From CAMCXE01 sp046347475 (GTDB lineage: Bacteria > Pseudomonadota > Gammaproteobacteria > Pseudomonadales > Cellvibrionaceae), in the NCBI GenBank assembly GCA_046347475.1, contig JAXMGD010000006.1, forward strand, positions 1-64,000: DNA of 64,000 nucleotides. Direction: 5' to 3'. This document shows positions 52,406 through 62,377 of this stretch, in pieces. Each line of letters starts with the position of its first letter. The stretch's first letter is position 1. The notes under the pieces were generated by a model, which worked only from the letters and a program-made list of their open reading frames with translations, was not told where the DNA came from and ran no database searches. The position numbers were made by a program, and so were the translations under genes.

Positions 52406-54802
52406 TTATGGGACGAGGGCGATTCTATTTTGCGGCCCTGGTGCCACTTGCACACCGGGTTTGCTGGCGTCGCTGTCGGCGGCTGGGTTGTTAAACCAGG
52501 CCTCCAGCGCGTCTATATCCTGCGCGCCGCCCAAGCGGTCTTTACCCTTGGGCAACACATAAAACTTATCGCCACCGTCGGCCAAAAAGTTATTCACCGT
52601 AATGCGATACCAGCTCTCCGGTAGCACAGGCTGACCGTTGATGCTGATGGAGGCGGCATCCACCTTTTGGCAGACCGGCGCGGTGGGGTTCCAGCGGTAG
52701 CTAAAACCTGCGGAGACTTGCAACACGCGATCAAACGACTGGCCTGTATCTCCGGCTGGGTAGTTGAAGCTCGCTGGCGCAGTGGCGGCGTTGCAGCCGG
52801 TAAATTGTTGTTCGAGCAGAATGCGCAGCTGCTCACCGGTCACACTAAGCGTTACCAGGGTGTTGCCGAAGGGCTGCACGCTAAAGGCTTCGCCGTAGGT
52901 CACCTTGCCGTCGCCTTCATTGGCGGCTGAGCTGGCAAAGGTAAAACCCGGTGAGCGGATGCCGCCTGGGTTCATAAAGGCCACCAGGGCGCCGCCGTTT
53001 TGTGCGGCTTGAGTGGCCGCCAATTGGGCGTCCGCCAACACATCACCGAGGGCAATTTCGCCTGCGGCGTTGGCGCTGTTGTGGGCCATGGCGGCGGTAA
53101 TTTCACCGATCACACGGTTGGCAATGGGCGTGGCGAGGTTTTTATAGCTGGCGACGAGGCTTTGCAAAGTGTTATTGGGCACAAGGTCCGTGCGGCTGCG
53201 ATCCACCACGAGGTTCTGCGCGTTCACCGCAACCACTTCACCTGTGTTATCCAGCTGCAGGTTGATGTCGGTTAACACTCGGCCCTGGGAATTGGCGCTG
53301 GTTACCGCAATAGCGCGGCCCGCGCGATTGGGCAGCTTGCAGTTATAGGCCTGGTGAGTATGGCCGGTGATGACCAAATCCACCGCATCATCCAGTCCGC
53401 TCACTATGGCGGGGATAGGTGTGCCCGCCAGGTTGCCTGCACAGCTGTTAATGGTGTCCGCCGCCTGAGCAACCGGAATGGTGCCGCCCTGGTGCAGCAA
53501 CACCACTATGGCGTTGACGCCCCGCGCGCGCAGCTGAGGCACTAGGGCGTTCACCGTGGCGGCTTCATCCTTGAACGACAGGCCCGCAACGCCACTGGGG
53601 GTAACAATACTGGGGGTGTCTTTTAGTGTCATACCGATCAGAGCGAGGCGCAGATTGCCCCATTGCTTGATGGCATAGGGTGGGAAGAGGGTTTTGCCGC
53701 TGCTGCTGTCCTGTACATTGGCGGCGAGGAATTTAAATTTAGCGCCTTCAAACGGCACGGGGGTGCCGACTTGGGCGCCTTTACAGGAGTTGGCGTCGGT
53801 GGGATGGCAGCCGCCCTGCTGCATGCGCAGCAGTTCATCCTTGCCCTCGTCGAACTCGTGGTTGCCCACGGCGTTAAAATCCAGGCCTAAGCGGTTCATG
53901 GCTTCGATGGTAGGTTCGTCGTGGAACAGTGCCGACACCAAAGGCGTGGCGCCGATGATATCGCCTGCCGACACCACCAGAGTGCGCGGGTTTTGTGCTT
54001 TGAGATTGGCTACATAAGCGGCCATCCAGTCCACGCCGCCCACAGGCAGGCTGGGTGTGGCGCTGGCGGCGTTGGTGCGCAAGCTGCCAGGGGATTCCAA
54101 CTGGCCGTGGAAATCGTTGAAAGCTACCAACTTAACCCAGGTGCCTGCAGGTTCAACCGCCTGGCAGGTTAACGCGGGTGTGAGGCCCGCCATCAAAGCT
54201 AAAGACGCAGCGGCGCGGCGCCGACGCAACCAGGCCAATACCCATAAGGCAAGGCTGCCACCTAACAGGCCTGCGCTGGGGGGCAGGGGAACATCCGTGA
54301 GGCGAAAGGCGCCCACCGAGGCGTTTAGCGCTTGTCCCTCGAAGGTGGCGCTGGTGTGCAAGCCGCCGGTCAAAAAGTGCAGGCCCGCTGGCACCAGCCA
54401 AGTGCCTTTACTGAAGCTTGGGTCCGCCAAGGCAGCGGTAAAATCCAAGCCTTGGTAGGCGCCCATATCGACAGCGGCACCGCTTAATAAGCTTACGCCA
54501 TCTAAATTCAGCCAATACCGATCCCCGCTCACACCGCCGTCCACGAGGGTTAAATACTGGGGTTTGCTGGTGGCTATTAAATACTGCAGGGGAGAGCCAT
54601 CACCGCTTAAGCCCGCATCCGGGTTGAAGGTGGCATCAATCCACTGGTTGCTGTTATCCAACGCGAGGGTTGCATCCACATCGAACAGATTCCACCGGCC
54701 TGTGGTATCGGCCACCAGGGTGGTTGCCATGCTCTGGGCACTCAATAGGGATAAAGCCACTAGGCTCAAACAGGGTTTTATTAATCGCGCCAGCCTAACC
54801 AT
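52406..54802 (-). CDS. fusion of a PEP-CTERM-like secreted protein with a UshA-type 5'-nucleotidase
   Basis: The ATG at 54802, with GTGAGGTG upstream, was chosen (798 residues). Residues 1 to about 25 form a signal peptide, and residues to about 165 form a beta-rich domain. At about 170-195 comes VPLPPSAGLLGGSLALWV followed by RRRR, which looks like a VPxxP PEP-CTERM sorting tail. Directly after it a second hydrophobic stretch (ASLALMAGLTPALTCQA) resembles a signal peptide. The remaining 590 residues are a metallophosphoesterase/5'-nucleotidase, with AFNDFHGQLES, SAGDIIG, GNHEFDEG and ITGHTHQAYNC, and a C-terminal 5'-nucleotidase domain (NPGGIRSPG, FGNTLVTLSVTG). It hydrolyses nucleotides or cyclic nucleotides outside the cytoplasm. 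The double architecture suggests fused neighbouring genes. Confidence 0.85.
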   Translation of the reverse strand: MVRLARLIKPCLSLVALSLLSAQSMATTLVADTTGRWNLFDVDATLALDNSNQWIDATFNPDAGLSGDGSPLQYLIATSKPQYLTLVDGGVSGDRYWLNLDGVSLLSGAAVDMGAYQGLDFTAALADPSFSKGTWLVPAGLHFLTGGLHTSATFEGQALNASVGAFRLTDVPLPPSAGLLGGSLALWVLAWLRRRRAAASLALMAGLTPALTCQAVEPAGTWVKLVAFNDFHGQLESPGSLRTNAASATPSLPVGGVDWMAAYVANLKAQNPRTLVVSAGDIIGATPLVSALFHDEPTIEAMNRLGLDFNAVGNHEFDEGKDELLRMQQGGCHPTDANSCKGAQVGTPVPFEGAKFKFLAANVQDSSSGKTLFPPYAIKQWGNLRLALIGMTLKDTPSIVTPSGVAGLSFKDEAATVNALVPQLRARGVNAIVVLLHQGGTIPVAQAADTINSCAGNLAGTPIPAIVSGLDDAVDLVITGHTHQAYNCKLPNRAGRAIAVTSANSQGRVLTDINLQLDNTGEVVAVNAQNLVVDRSRTDLVPNNTLQSLVASYKNLATPIANRVIGEITAAMAHNSANAAGEIALGDVLADAQLAATQAAQNGGALVAFMNPGGIRSPGFTFASSAANEGDGKVTYGEAFSVQPFGNTLVTLSVTGEQLRILLEQQFTGCNAATAPASFNYPAGDTGQSFDRVLQVSAGFSYRWNPTAPVCQKVDAASISINGQPVLPESWYRITVNNFLADGGDKFYVLPKGKDRLGGAQDIDALEAWFNNPAADSDASKPGVQVAPGPQNRIALVP

Positions 54803-56060
54803 AGAACACCTCACGTTGGGGGTTTTTATTGGTGTGCAGTTAAGCAGCGGCTTATGACGGTGGGTTGAAGTTTTTTTGGCAGTTTGAGGATGATTTTGTT
54901 GCCAATGTGACCAGGCGCGTGACGGCCATTTTATTGCTTGGCGTGTTGGCCAAATTATTGAGGCAATCTGATTAGGGTGAGAAAAACTCCAGCGTCGCCC
55001 CTATGGGGGATTTTTATTCACAACATCCTTAAGTTAATGATATTGCCCTCTGAGGAGTGGATTAATTTTGGCGTAGACACTCGCGTTGGTGTGGCAAACG
55101 GCGCCCCCGCATTAAATTTAATCTCGGCTTTTATTTTCATAACGAAATTTTTTTAAATATTTGATTGGGTCGTATCTGTGTGCATTGTATATTTTTTGGG
55201 GTGGTTATTTTTTGTAATCGTGTTAATTTGTTCGTAACTGTTTTTGCAATGGTTTTGTCTGCCAGTGATTGATGCGCCCTGCTTGTGTTCTAAGTTTTTG
55301 GTTGAGCAATTCTTGGATGGTTTTTATTTGGGTGGCGACAAGGGGTGCCGCAATTCAATCTACTGCCTAACCAATAATAAAGAATATATGGTATGTCAGG
55401 TGCGCTGTTATTGAAACCCTGTAGGGTCGTAAAAAAATCCCTCTTTTTGACGGTCTGAATGCTGTGTGTTCTCTATTTATATCCGGTTATTAATGGCGAT
55501 TGTGGTGGCTAAAATATAGGTGAATAATTGAAGTGGCGGGCAACGTGGTGAATTTAAATTGTGGGCGCGGATTTTGGGAGAAACTTCGACAAGCCGAGCG
55601 TTGAATCGCTGGCTAGAAGAAATAAGTAGGAAACAAGTGATCCCGATGGGGGAGTGTCGTTCAGTGGAGTGGTTCTGTTTTCTCCGAGCTGCTCTGTATA
55701 TGGTGGGGCAGCGCAATCTGTTTAATTGTAATACATTGAGGTTTGCATCTGCGTTGTGCTCAGATGTCGAGTCAATGTTTGAGGTGTGTAGAATTGTCTA
55801 TCGGTGTCAAAAAAATAACGTAATATTGATTTTATTCTATTTGAAAAAAATAAATCATATGAGTTAAATCCTTGACCGATTAAATCTATATATCTAAAAT
55901 CGCGCGCCAGAAATTTCTGCCATCTTTTTTGATGCGTGTGAAATCCTATCCCGGCAGGAAACCAGTCTCTTTGGAAAGCTATGTGATCTCTTCTCATGGC
56001 CCTTCCATCGCTCAACTGTTATACGGGCACAATACTCAATTTTTTAATGGACACTAACAC
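54803..56060. other. long AT-rich intergenic stretch
   Basis: About 1.25 kb, lower in GC than the flanking genes. Open frames at 55559-55867 (plus) and 55722-56015 (minus) overlap each other and match no family that I recognise. They may be remnants. The only ordered structure is the partial repeat at 55411-55471. The promoter of the collagen-like lipoprotein gene should be in the last 150 bp. Confidence 0.5.
55411..55471 (+). repeat. partial copy of the 125-bp palindromic repeat
   Basis: It retains the right half: TCGTAAAAAAATCCCTCTTT, then TTGACGGTCTGAATG and TGTGTGTTCT. The left arm is lost. This is the fourth recognisable copy in the window. Confidence 0.7.
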
Positions 56061-58238
56061 ATGACGAAATTACTTAGCCGCTTGATGCTCCCTATCACCA
56101 TGGCAAGCTTAATTGCCTGTGGCAGCGGTGGCGGAGGTGGTGGATCCAAGGCCAATAACACTCCTACCGCTTCGACAACTCCCGCGGCTGAAACCAAGCC
56201 TAGCCCAGTTAAAGAGAATAGAACTAGCCTATACGCCACTCAAGCCGCAGTATCGCCAGGGGCAATATGCCCAGCTGGTGGTGTAACGGTGAATATGGGC
56301 TTGGATACAAATGCTAACGGCGTTTTAGATGCGAGTGAAATCACCAAAACCGAACTTATTTGTAACGGAGTTGATGGCCTAAATGGTGTTAACGGCTCTA
56401 ACGGCAAAGATGGAATTAACGGTAAGGATGGAATTAATGGTAAAGATGGTTTGGCTGGAAAAGATGGTGTTGATGGGAAAAATGGTTTAGATGGACTAAA
56501 TGGCAAAAGCGGTATTGACGGGGTTGATGGGACCAATGGTAAGGATGGCGTAAATGGCAAAGACGGCATTGCTGGCAAAGATGGTCTGGATGGAAAAAAC
56601 GGCACCAATGGTACCGATGGGTTCAACAGTTTAGTTCGTTTGGATGAGGAGTTGGCAGGTGATAACTGTGATTTCGGTGGCGTTAATATATCGACTGGTT
56701 TAGATAAAAATCGTAACGCTATTTTAGATTCTGCTGAGATTGGTCAAAATCGTTTTGTTTGTGATGGCCCCAGCCTGGCTGACAATGGTGCGCCCTGCAC
56801 TATAGAAACTACCAGTAATGGCGGGAAAACATTACATTGCGGCAGTGAATCATATGTTGTTGAAGCAGGTAGAGAATATTCTGCTTTTACTCTTAAAAGC
56901 CTGGAAAACGGTCAGCGCATTGTTGATAGTTGGGTATTTTCCGGCGGCTTAAATTTTCGATCCTTTTTAAATCCTCATTACGAGTTAACCCTAAGTAATA
57001 AGGCTACTCTTGCATTTAATATGAATAACTCCGCTGATTTGGGTGGGCGTTTATACGTTTATGATTCAGTGGGAACAAAATTAGTTGAAAAATACACCAG
57101 CGGTGTTGAAACAAAACCCACAACGGTTATCTTGGAGGCCGGTACCTATACTCTTGTTGCCGCCTCGGAGCTTCGCGGTGCTGCGGGAACTTTTAGTATT
57201 GACGTTGCAGGCGGTAGCTTTGGTATTAAAAAACTTGCCAGCACTTCTGTGGCGCTGAAAGACGAATACTGGGAGTCCTCCGGCGGACAGGAAGATCAAT
57301 CTTGGCGGAACCGTCACTACACTCTCGAAGTTGAGCGCCCAACTGAATTGTCAATCAATGTGGATTCACCAGTGCTGCCACAAATTATGTTGGCAAACGA
57401 GAATGGAGCGTTACTTGTGAATGACGATCTTCACTATGCCTCCATAACTGTGCCTGCAGGGCATTATGAACTCATCATTGGCACTCGTGCCGATTTTGCT
57501 ATCGGCAAGTTTGATTTAACCGTTACTGGCCAGTTTGATAGTGCAAAATTCATTAAAAAGCCATATCAAGACCCTGAGGTAGTATCGGCTACTTTGGCGC
57601 CTTCGAATCGACTTATGCCATTAACATCAATGTTGAATCACCACTACACCTTTACAGCCAATGAAACTTCTTATATAGATTTTTCTGTAACGCCTTCGCG
57701 TTGCGCACTTTATGAAAATGGCGTTCAAGTCTATGACAGTGGCTACACGGGCTGCTCGCGCATCTACCGTCAAGTGATCAAGGGTAATCAATATGAGCTC
57801 GTTATTGCCAGTGAATTCGACACCACGGTAAATGCACTAAGTGAAATGCCCTATAATTTACGCTTTAGTGGGCTTATTTCACCCCCTGTGCTACAGCCCG
57901 CCGAAATAAAAACTTTGAAAGGTTCCTGGCAAAGTGCCGGCGGTGCAGATCCCTTTGCCAAGGGAAATGTCGCCTACAAAATTCATGTTGCGAAAAAAAC
58001 GGCCTTGACAGTTCATATGTCTCAATCAGCTGGAGATGATACAGGGATGTATCTTTATACCGATACTAAATTATTGGTGAATAAAACCTACAGTGAGATA
58101 TACCCCTATCCTCAGCAGTTTACGAGCATCTTGGTGCCAGGAGACTATGTTTTGTATGTGGTGGGCCCTCAAACCAGTGCGGCAAATTTTGAATTAAATT
58201 TCAGCTATTCTGCTGAAAGTTTAGTTGTTGCTCCATAA
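56061..58238 (+). CDS. collagen-like lipoprotein with Gly-x-y repeats and PPC-like domains
   Basis: The 725-residue protein has a lipoprotein signal (lipobox IAC) and a Gly-rich spacer. A calcium-loop-like segment GLDTNANGVLDASEI (about 76) comes next. A block of 29 uninterrupted Gly-x-y triplets without proline covers residues about 107-194 (mostly GKDGIN, GKDGLD and similar). A second loop GLDKNRNAILDSAEI follows. These flanking units match the DUF7151-type repeats seen around bacterial collagen-like stretches. The last 450 residues contain about four beta domains resembling PPC/adhesin modules. The probable role is a surface adhesin or matrix protein. Base composition is lower in GC than the neighbours, so transfer is possible. 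Confidence 0.85.
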   Translation: MTKLLSRLMLPITMASLIACGSGGGGGGSKANNTPTASTTPAAETKPSPVKENRTSLYATQAAVSPGAICPAGGVTVNMGLDTNANGVLDASEITKTELICNGVDGLNGVNGSNGKDGINGKDGINGKDGLAGKDGVDGKNGLDGLNGKSGIDGVDGTNGKDGVNGKDGIAGKDGLDGKNGTNGTDGFNSLVRLDEELAGDNCDFGGVNISTGLDKNRNAILDSAEIGQNRFVCDGPSLADNGAPCTIETTSNGGKTLHCGSESYVVEAGREYSAFTLKSLENGQRIVDSWVFSGGLNFRSFLNPHYELTLSNKATLAFNMNNSADLGGRLYVYDSVGTKLVEKYTSGVETKPTTVILEAGTYTLVAASELRGAAGTFSIDVAGGSFGIKKLASTSVALKDEYWESSGGQEDQSWRNRHYTLEVERPTELSINVDSPVLPQIMLANENGALLVNDDLHYASITVPAGHYELIIGTRADFAIGKFDLTVTGQFDSAKFIKKPYQDPEVVSATLAPSNRLMPLTSMLNHHYTFTANETSYIDFSVTPSRCALYENGVQVYDSGYTGCSRIYRQVIKGNQYELVIASEFDTTVNALSEMPYNLRFSGLISPPVLQPAEIKTLKGSWQSAGGADPFAKGNVAYKIHVAKKTALTVHMSQSAGDDTGMYLYTDTKLLVNKTYSEIYPYPQQFTSILVPGDYVLYVVGPQTSAANFELNFSYSAESLVVAP

Positions 58239-58760
58239 TATATTTACCTATAAGGAAAAGGAGTTCCGCTGTCTTCCATGGGTGCCGTGTATTTAAATCT
58301 GGTATGTGTTCTTGTGTGCCAGCACGAAAGATTCTGAATATCTATTTGCTGTAACTAGGTTGCCCCGAAACCCACTTAACCGGTGGGTTTGCATTTTTTG
58401 TGATGCCTGGATTTTTAGTGTGTGTTTGGATCGTTCCTCTTCAGGCGGGGGAGATAAATGCATTGCTGATTTTTGTAATTTATGGTGGTGTCTGTTTGAT
58501 TTCGGTGTTGTCTTTAAGCAAAAGGTTTTTGAAAAGGCAATTGATCAAGGGCGGCATTAATATCATACTCAGTCATCGTTCGTTGAATAGGCAATGCTGA
58601 TTTTTCTGAATACATCTGCATGTATTGTCTCGGATTGGCGCTAGCCAGAAGATTAAGCGTGCCTAAAAAATAAGTTAATCAGAGCATCCTTAATGAGATT
58701 TTGGGGAATATACGGCGAAGGCCGCCCCTACGCACTTTCTCTATATAAATCTACAAACCC
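58239..58760. other. intergenic stretch with degenerate frames
   Basis: About 520 bp between the collagen-like gene and the convergent flagellin gene. A 66-residue hydrophobic frame (58400-58600) has no clear ribosome site and is probably not translated. The box GTTAATCAGAGCATCCTTAA at 58674-58692 belongs to the repeat family also found at 42588. Confidence 0.45.
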
Positions 58761-61700
58761 CTACCGCAACAAACTCAACACCTGCTGCGGCCGCGCATTG
58801 GCCTGGGCCAGCATTGCTGTGCTCGCCTGCACCAAAATCTGCGCCCGGCTTAAGCGCGCACTTTCCCCCGCGTAATCCGCATCCTCAATTCGCGCTCTGG
58901 CCGCGGCGGTGAGTTCGATGCTGTTCATCAGGCGGCTGGTGGTGAAGTCTAGGCGGTTTTGCCAGGCGCCCAGGGCGGCACGAGTTTGGCTGGTTTGGCT
59001 GAGGGCGGCGTCGAGGCTTTTGAGGGCGCTGCGGGCGGCGCTTTGGGTGAGTAGTGACAGGCTGGCCAGTGGGCTGCCGCTGCCGCCACCTCTGCTGGCA
59101 TTTACCTCCAGCCAACCGGTAGTGCTGCCTGCGGTGGTGCCAAGCTCCAGAGCGATGGGCTGTTGGCTCAGGCTGATGAGGCGTATGCCTGGGTCTACGG
59201 TGGTGCCGTGGGTGATGGCAACGGCGGTACCGTTGGCGGCTTCGCTGGCGGAACTTAAGAGCGCGGCGCGGCCTGCGTTGCTGGCGCCGAAGGCTTGGGC
59301 GGCGTTGGGGCCGAGGGTGGCGTGATCGCTAAAGGCAATGCCGCGGGTGCTACTCATGCGCAGGTTGTTGCCGCTGATGCTGACACTGACGCCGGTGAGG
59401 GTGGTGAATTGATTAAAGGTGTCGGCCATGGCCGCCAGGCTGCTGGCGTTACCTATGCCGGTGACCACCGCGCCGTTGAGAGCGAAGTCGCCGTAGTTGG
59501 TGCTGGACCAGTGGGCGTAGTCGAAGTGGCTGAGGTCCAGTAGGGCGTCGGTGGTGAGTTCGGCCCGCACGCCGGTTTGTGCGCTGGCTGCATTGATGGC
59601 GGCAAGTTTGCCGCTGAGGCTGTCGGTATGGGTGCTGTCGATGTCTACACCATTGATGCTGATCTGCCCCGGCGCCCAGGCGGTATCCGGGTTGGAGATG
59701 CCAACGCCGTTGATCACCCCCGCTTGAGTGTTGCGAAAGCCTAGGTTGGCGAGGTCCGACAAGCGGCCTTCAACCCCCAGGGTGAGGCTGGCGGGTTCGC
59801 CGAATTCGTTGCTTAGCACCAGCTTGGCGCTGGCACCGGTGCTGCCCGCGCTGTAGCCGTCGGGCAGTTTTAGGCTGAAATTAATCGGCCCGCCGCTTGC
59901 GGTGTTGGGCAATACGCTGGCGGCGGTTAGGGTGCCGTGGCCGTAGTCGCTACCGGCGATGGAGCCGGTGTTGGTGTCGTTGAGGTTCATATGGCTGGTG
60001 GCGCCGTTGAGGCTGACCGCCCCGTAGGTGCTGGTGCCGTTGAGGGCGTCCGTTAAATACGCATCGCCATGGGCGGCAAAGTGGGCTTCGAAGGCGGCGA
60101 GGCTCACCCCGGCGGCAGAGTTGATGGCGGCGGTGAGGCTGGTGCCGCCCGCAAGTGCGGTCAGCACATCGGAGAGGCCCGCGCCGCCGTTGGCCAGAAT
60201 TTCATCATGCAGCATGCGCACGGCGCTGTAGCCTGCGGAGTACCCCAGGCTGCTACTGGGCGAGCCGGGGGTGGTTTTAAGGGCGCCCGCCACAGCGGCT
60301 ATGCCTACCGAGGTGGCGCTTGCCGGTGGGGTGTTGGCTTGAATATCCCCCAGCACGCGCTCATCGGCGCCGTGAATAAATTCGGCAATGCCCTCGCTGA
60401 ACCAGCCGGGCAGGCTGTTGTTGATGCCGGAGCTGACGCTGGCGGCCATCACCGCGTGCACCATTTCATGGGCGATAACGCGGTCGTTATAGAGCCAGGG
60501 GGAGCCTTCGGGGGTGACAAAGTCCGCCATGTCCACGGTGAGTTTCAGGTGCGCCGGGTCGCTCCACACCGAGGCTATGCCATTGCTAGGGCCATCGCTG
60601 GCGAGGCTGGTTTGTTGGGCCGGGGAGAGGCCGGTGACATCGCCGGTCAGGGTGCCGTCGGTTTCGGCAAAGAGCAGGTCTATCTGGGTGTTGGCCGGGG
60701 CGGAGAGGCCGAAGTTAGTGGTGATCAGGGTTTCCGCCTCCCGAATCCAGTAGCTGGTCAGGCCGTTGATGACCGACTGGTGCACCGATCCTGAGTTGAG
60801 GGAGCCGCCACTTAACCCACTGGCGCTGCCGGTGGAGTCGCTCACGGACAGGTTGGCTATGTCGGTGGCGCTGAGGATGAGATACCCCTTGGCGTTGATG
60901 CTGGCGCGCACCTGGCCGCCAGTGGCCGTGCCTATGGCGTCGGCTAATTCCGCTAGATTTCGGGTGTTACTCACGCTGAAGGTGTTGGTAGTGCCATCCA
61001 ACTGGCTCACCGATAGGGTGAGGCTGTCGCCGTCCCCCAAAACCCCCGTACCCACTTGGGTGCCTTCTAGCTCCACCAGGGTGGAGGCCTTGATGCCGTG
61101 CATGTCGTTATTGATGTGGTCGAGCAGTTCATCCAGCCGGGTGCCCGCCGCCACCTCACCTATGTCCTGGCCGTTAATTAACACATGGTTGGCCTGGATG
61201 GCACTGGCCAGGGTGTTATTGCCGCTGAGCACCAGGCTGCTGCCAATCAAAGCGCCGCTGGGGCTTGTGCCGAGGCCTAGGCTGTTGCTGTCGAGGCTCG
61301 GCAGCTGTATCTCCAAGCGATCCCCATCGCTCTCGCCCACTTGCAATGCGGTAGGGCCAAAACTGCCATCCAGCAGGGGGCGGGCGTTGAAGGTGGTGGC
61401 TTTGGCGATGCGATCCAGCTCTTGTGTGAGCTGCTTGGCCTCCGCGTCCAGGCTCACCCGGTCGGAGTCGGTGTAGATACCGTTGGCACTTTGAATGGCC
61501 AGCTCCCGCAGGCGCTGCAAAATTTGATCGGATTGCTCAATGGCGCCATCGGCGGTTTGCAGGAGGGAAATACCATCGTTGGCATTGCGCACCGCTTGGC
61601 TCATGCCGCGCACTTGGCTGGTGAGGCGGCTGGTGATGGCACTGCCAGCGGCATCATCACCCGCATGGTTAAGGCGCAGGCCGGATGAGAGGCGCTCGCC

Positions 61701-61784
61701 GGCCCGCTCCAATTCACGATTGGCCGCCACCAGCGAGCGCTGGGTGCGTAGGGCGGCGATGTTCGTGTTGATCACTAGGGGCAT
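58761..61784 (-). CDS. flagellin with inserted zinc metalloprotease domain (flagellinolysin-like)
   Basis: The 1007-residue protein begins and ends like a flagellin. MPLVINTNIAALRTQRSL and the D0/D1 helices run to about residue 165. The C-terminal helices run from about 925, with ARIEDADYAGESARLSRAQI and a QANARPQQVLSLLR end. The surface-exposed middle contains HEMVH (about residue 440) and, about 22 residues on, WFSEGIAEF, the HExxH plus downstream Glu arrangement of peptidase MA (gluzincin) enzymes. This matches the described proteolytic flagellins, which assemble into enzymatically active filaments. No other flagellar gene is present in the window. Rare for its length; GC is high. Peptidase activity is inferred from motifs. 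Confidence 0.9.
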   Translation of the reverse strand: MPLVINTNIAALRTQRSLVAANRELERAGERLSSGLRLNHAGDDAAGSAITSRLTSQVRGMSQAVRNANDGISLLQTADGAIEQSDQILQRLRELAIQSANGIYTDSDRVSLDAEAKQLTQELDRIAKATTFNARPLLDGSFGPTALQVGESDGDRLEIQLPSLDSNSLGLGTSPSGALIGSSLVLSGNNTLASAIQANHVLINGQDIGEVAAGTRLDELLDHINNDMHGIKASTLVELEGTQVGTGVLGDGDSLTLSVSQLDGTTNTFSVSNTRNLAELADAIGTATGGQVRASINAKGYLILSATDIANLSVSDSTGSASGLSGGSLNSGSVHQSVINGLTSYWIREAETLITTNFGLSAPANTQIDLLFAETDGTLTGDVTGLSPAQQTSLASDGPSNGIASVWSDPAHLKLTVDMADFVTPEGSPWLYNDRVIAHEMVHAVMAASVSSGINNSLPGWFSEGIAEFIHGADERVLGDIQANTPPASATSVGIAAVAGALKTTPGSPSSSLGYSAGYSAVRMLHDEILANGGAGLSDVLTALAGGTSLTAAINSAAGVSLAAFEAHFAAHGDAYLTDALNGTSTYGAVSLNGATSHMNLNDTNTGSIAGSDYGHGTLTAASVLPNTASGGPINFSLKLPDGYSAGSTGASAKLVLSNEFGEPASLTLGVEGRLSDLANLGFRNTQAGVINGVGISNPDTAWAPGQISINGVDIDSTHTDSLSGKLAAINAASAQTGVRAELTTDALLDLSHFDYAHWSSTNYGDFALNGAVVTGIGNASSLAAMADTFNQFTTLTGVSVSISGNNLRMSSTRGIAFSDHATLGPNAAQAFGASNAGRAALLSSASEAANGTAVAITHGTTVDPGIRLISLSQQPIALELGTTAGSTTGWLEVNASRGGGSGSPLASLSLLTQSAARSALKSLDAALSQTSQTRAALGAWQNRLDFTTSRLMNSIELTAAARARIEDADYAGESARLSRAQILVQASTAMLAQANARPQQVLSLLR

Positions 61785-62053
61785 GGGTGGCGCGGCGTGT
61801 CCTTTGAATTAATGCAATGCCCCTTAACCTGCGCAGTATCGGCGCCGAAATTAAAAAGACAGGATTACACCTGTTAACGGCCTGGCTTAAGACGACTTAA
61901 ATCTGAGCGGCGCTCAGGAGTAACTATTTTGCTATAGGGTGTGTGCGCCTATATTTCGATTGAATGGGGGTTGTTTAATTCTGAGCGCGGGAAGTGTTAA
62001 CACAGCTCCTGGAACATTAACCGGCAGTGTTAATTGTGTTGATGGGTAAATTC

Positions 62054-62286
62054 GTAGCCCGGATGCAGCGCAGCGTAATCCGGGGTAGGGAGCGAATGTC
62101 ATTAGGTTGAGGAAATGCGTAGGGGCGACCCTTGTGGTCGCCCAAAACTCTGCGGCTACTGATATTTTTTGGCGACCAACATTGGGCGACCACAAGGGTC
62201 GCCCCTACAAGTTCATTTAACTAATTGATATTGGGTTGGGAGGGGACAAATAAACCCCGGATTGCGCTGCGCTGCATCCGGGCTAC
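62054..62286. repeat. nested inverted repeats (REP-like outer pair, second pair inside)
   Basis: The outer arms GTAGCCCGGATGCAGCGCAG (62054) and its complement ending at 62286 enclose a second perfect pair. GTAGGGGCGACCCTTGTGGT (62119) continues with CGCCCAA, and its complement ends at 62208. Single pieces of the outer unit occur at 50101. The region lies upstream of the flagellin gene and downstream of the GH11-like gene, with no coding frame. Confidence 0.8.
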
Positions 62287-62377
62287 TTACGACACCCTGA
62301 GTGCAGGGCAATTCAGGCTCAGGGGGCATTTATGCCGGGCAGCGGCTCCAAATATCTCAGCACTTAATTTAAAAAAC

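Noticed and set aside
55559..56015. Overlapping frames on both strands in the AT-rich gap
   Set aside because: They overlap each other, lack ribosome binding sites, and no transposase or phage motif is visible, so a remnant cannot be shown.
56240..56626. Pro/Ser-rich minus-strand frame opposite the collagen-like repeat
   Set aside because: A reverse reading of the Gly-x-y repeat; no ribosome binding site and no family.
60069..60794. Long Gly/Ala/His-rich plus-strand frames opposite the flagellin gene
   Set aside because: High-GC shadow frames; the minus strand has clear flagellin termini and protease motifs.
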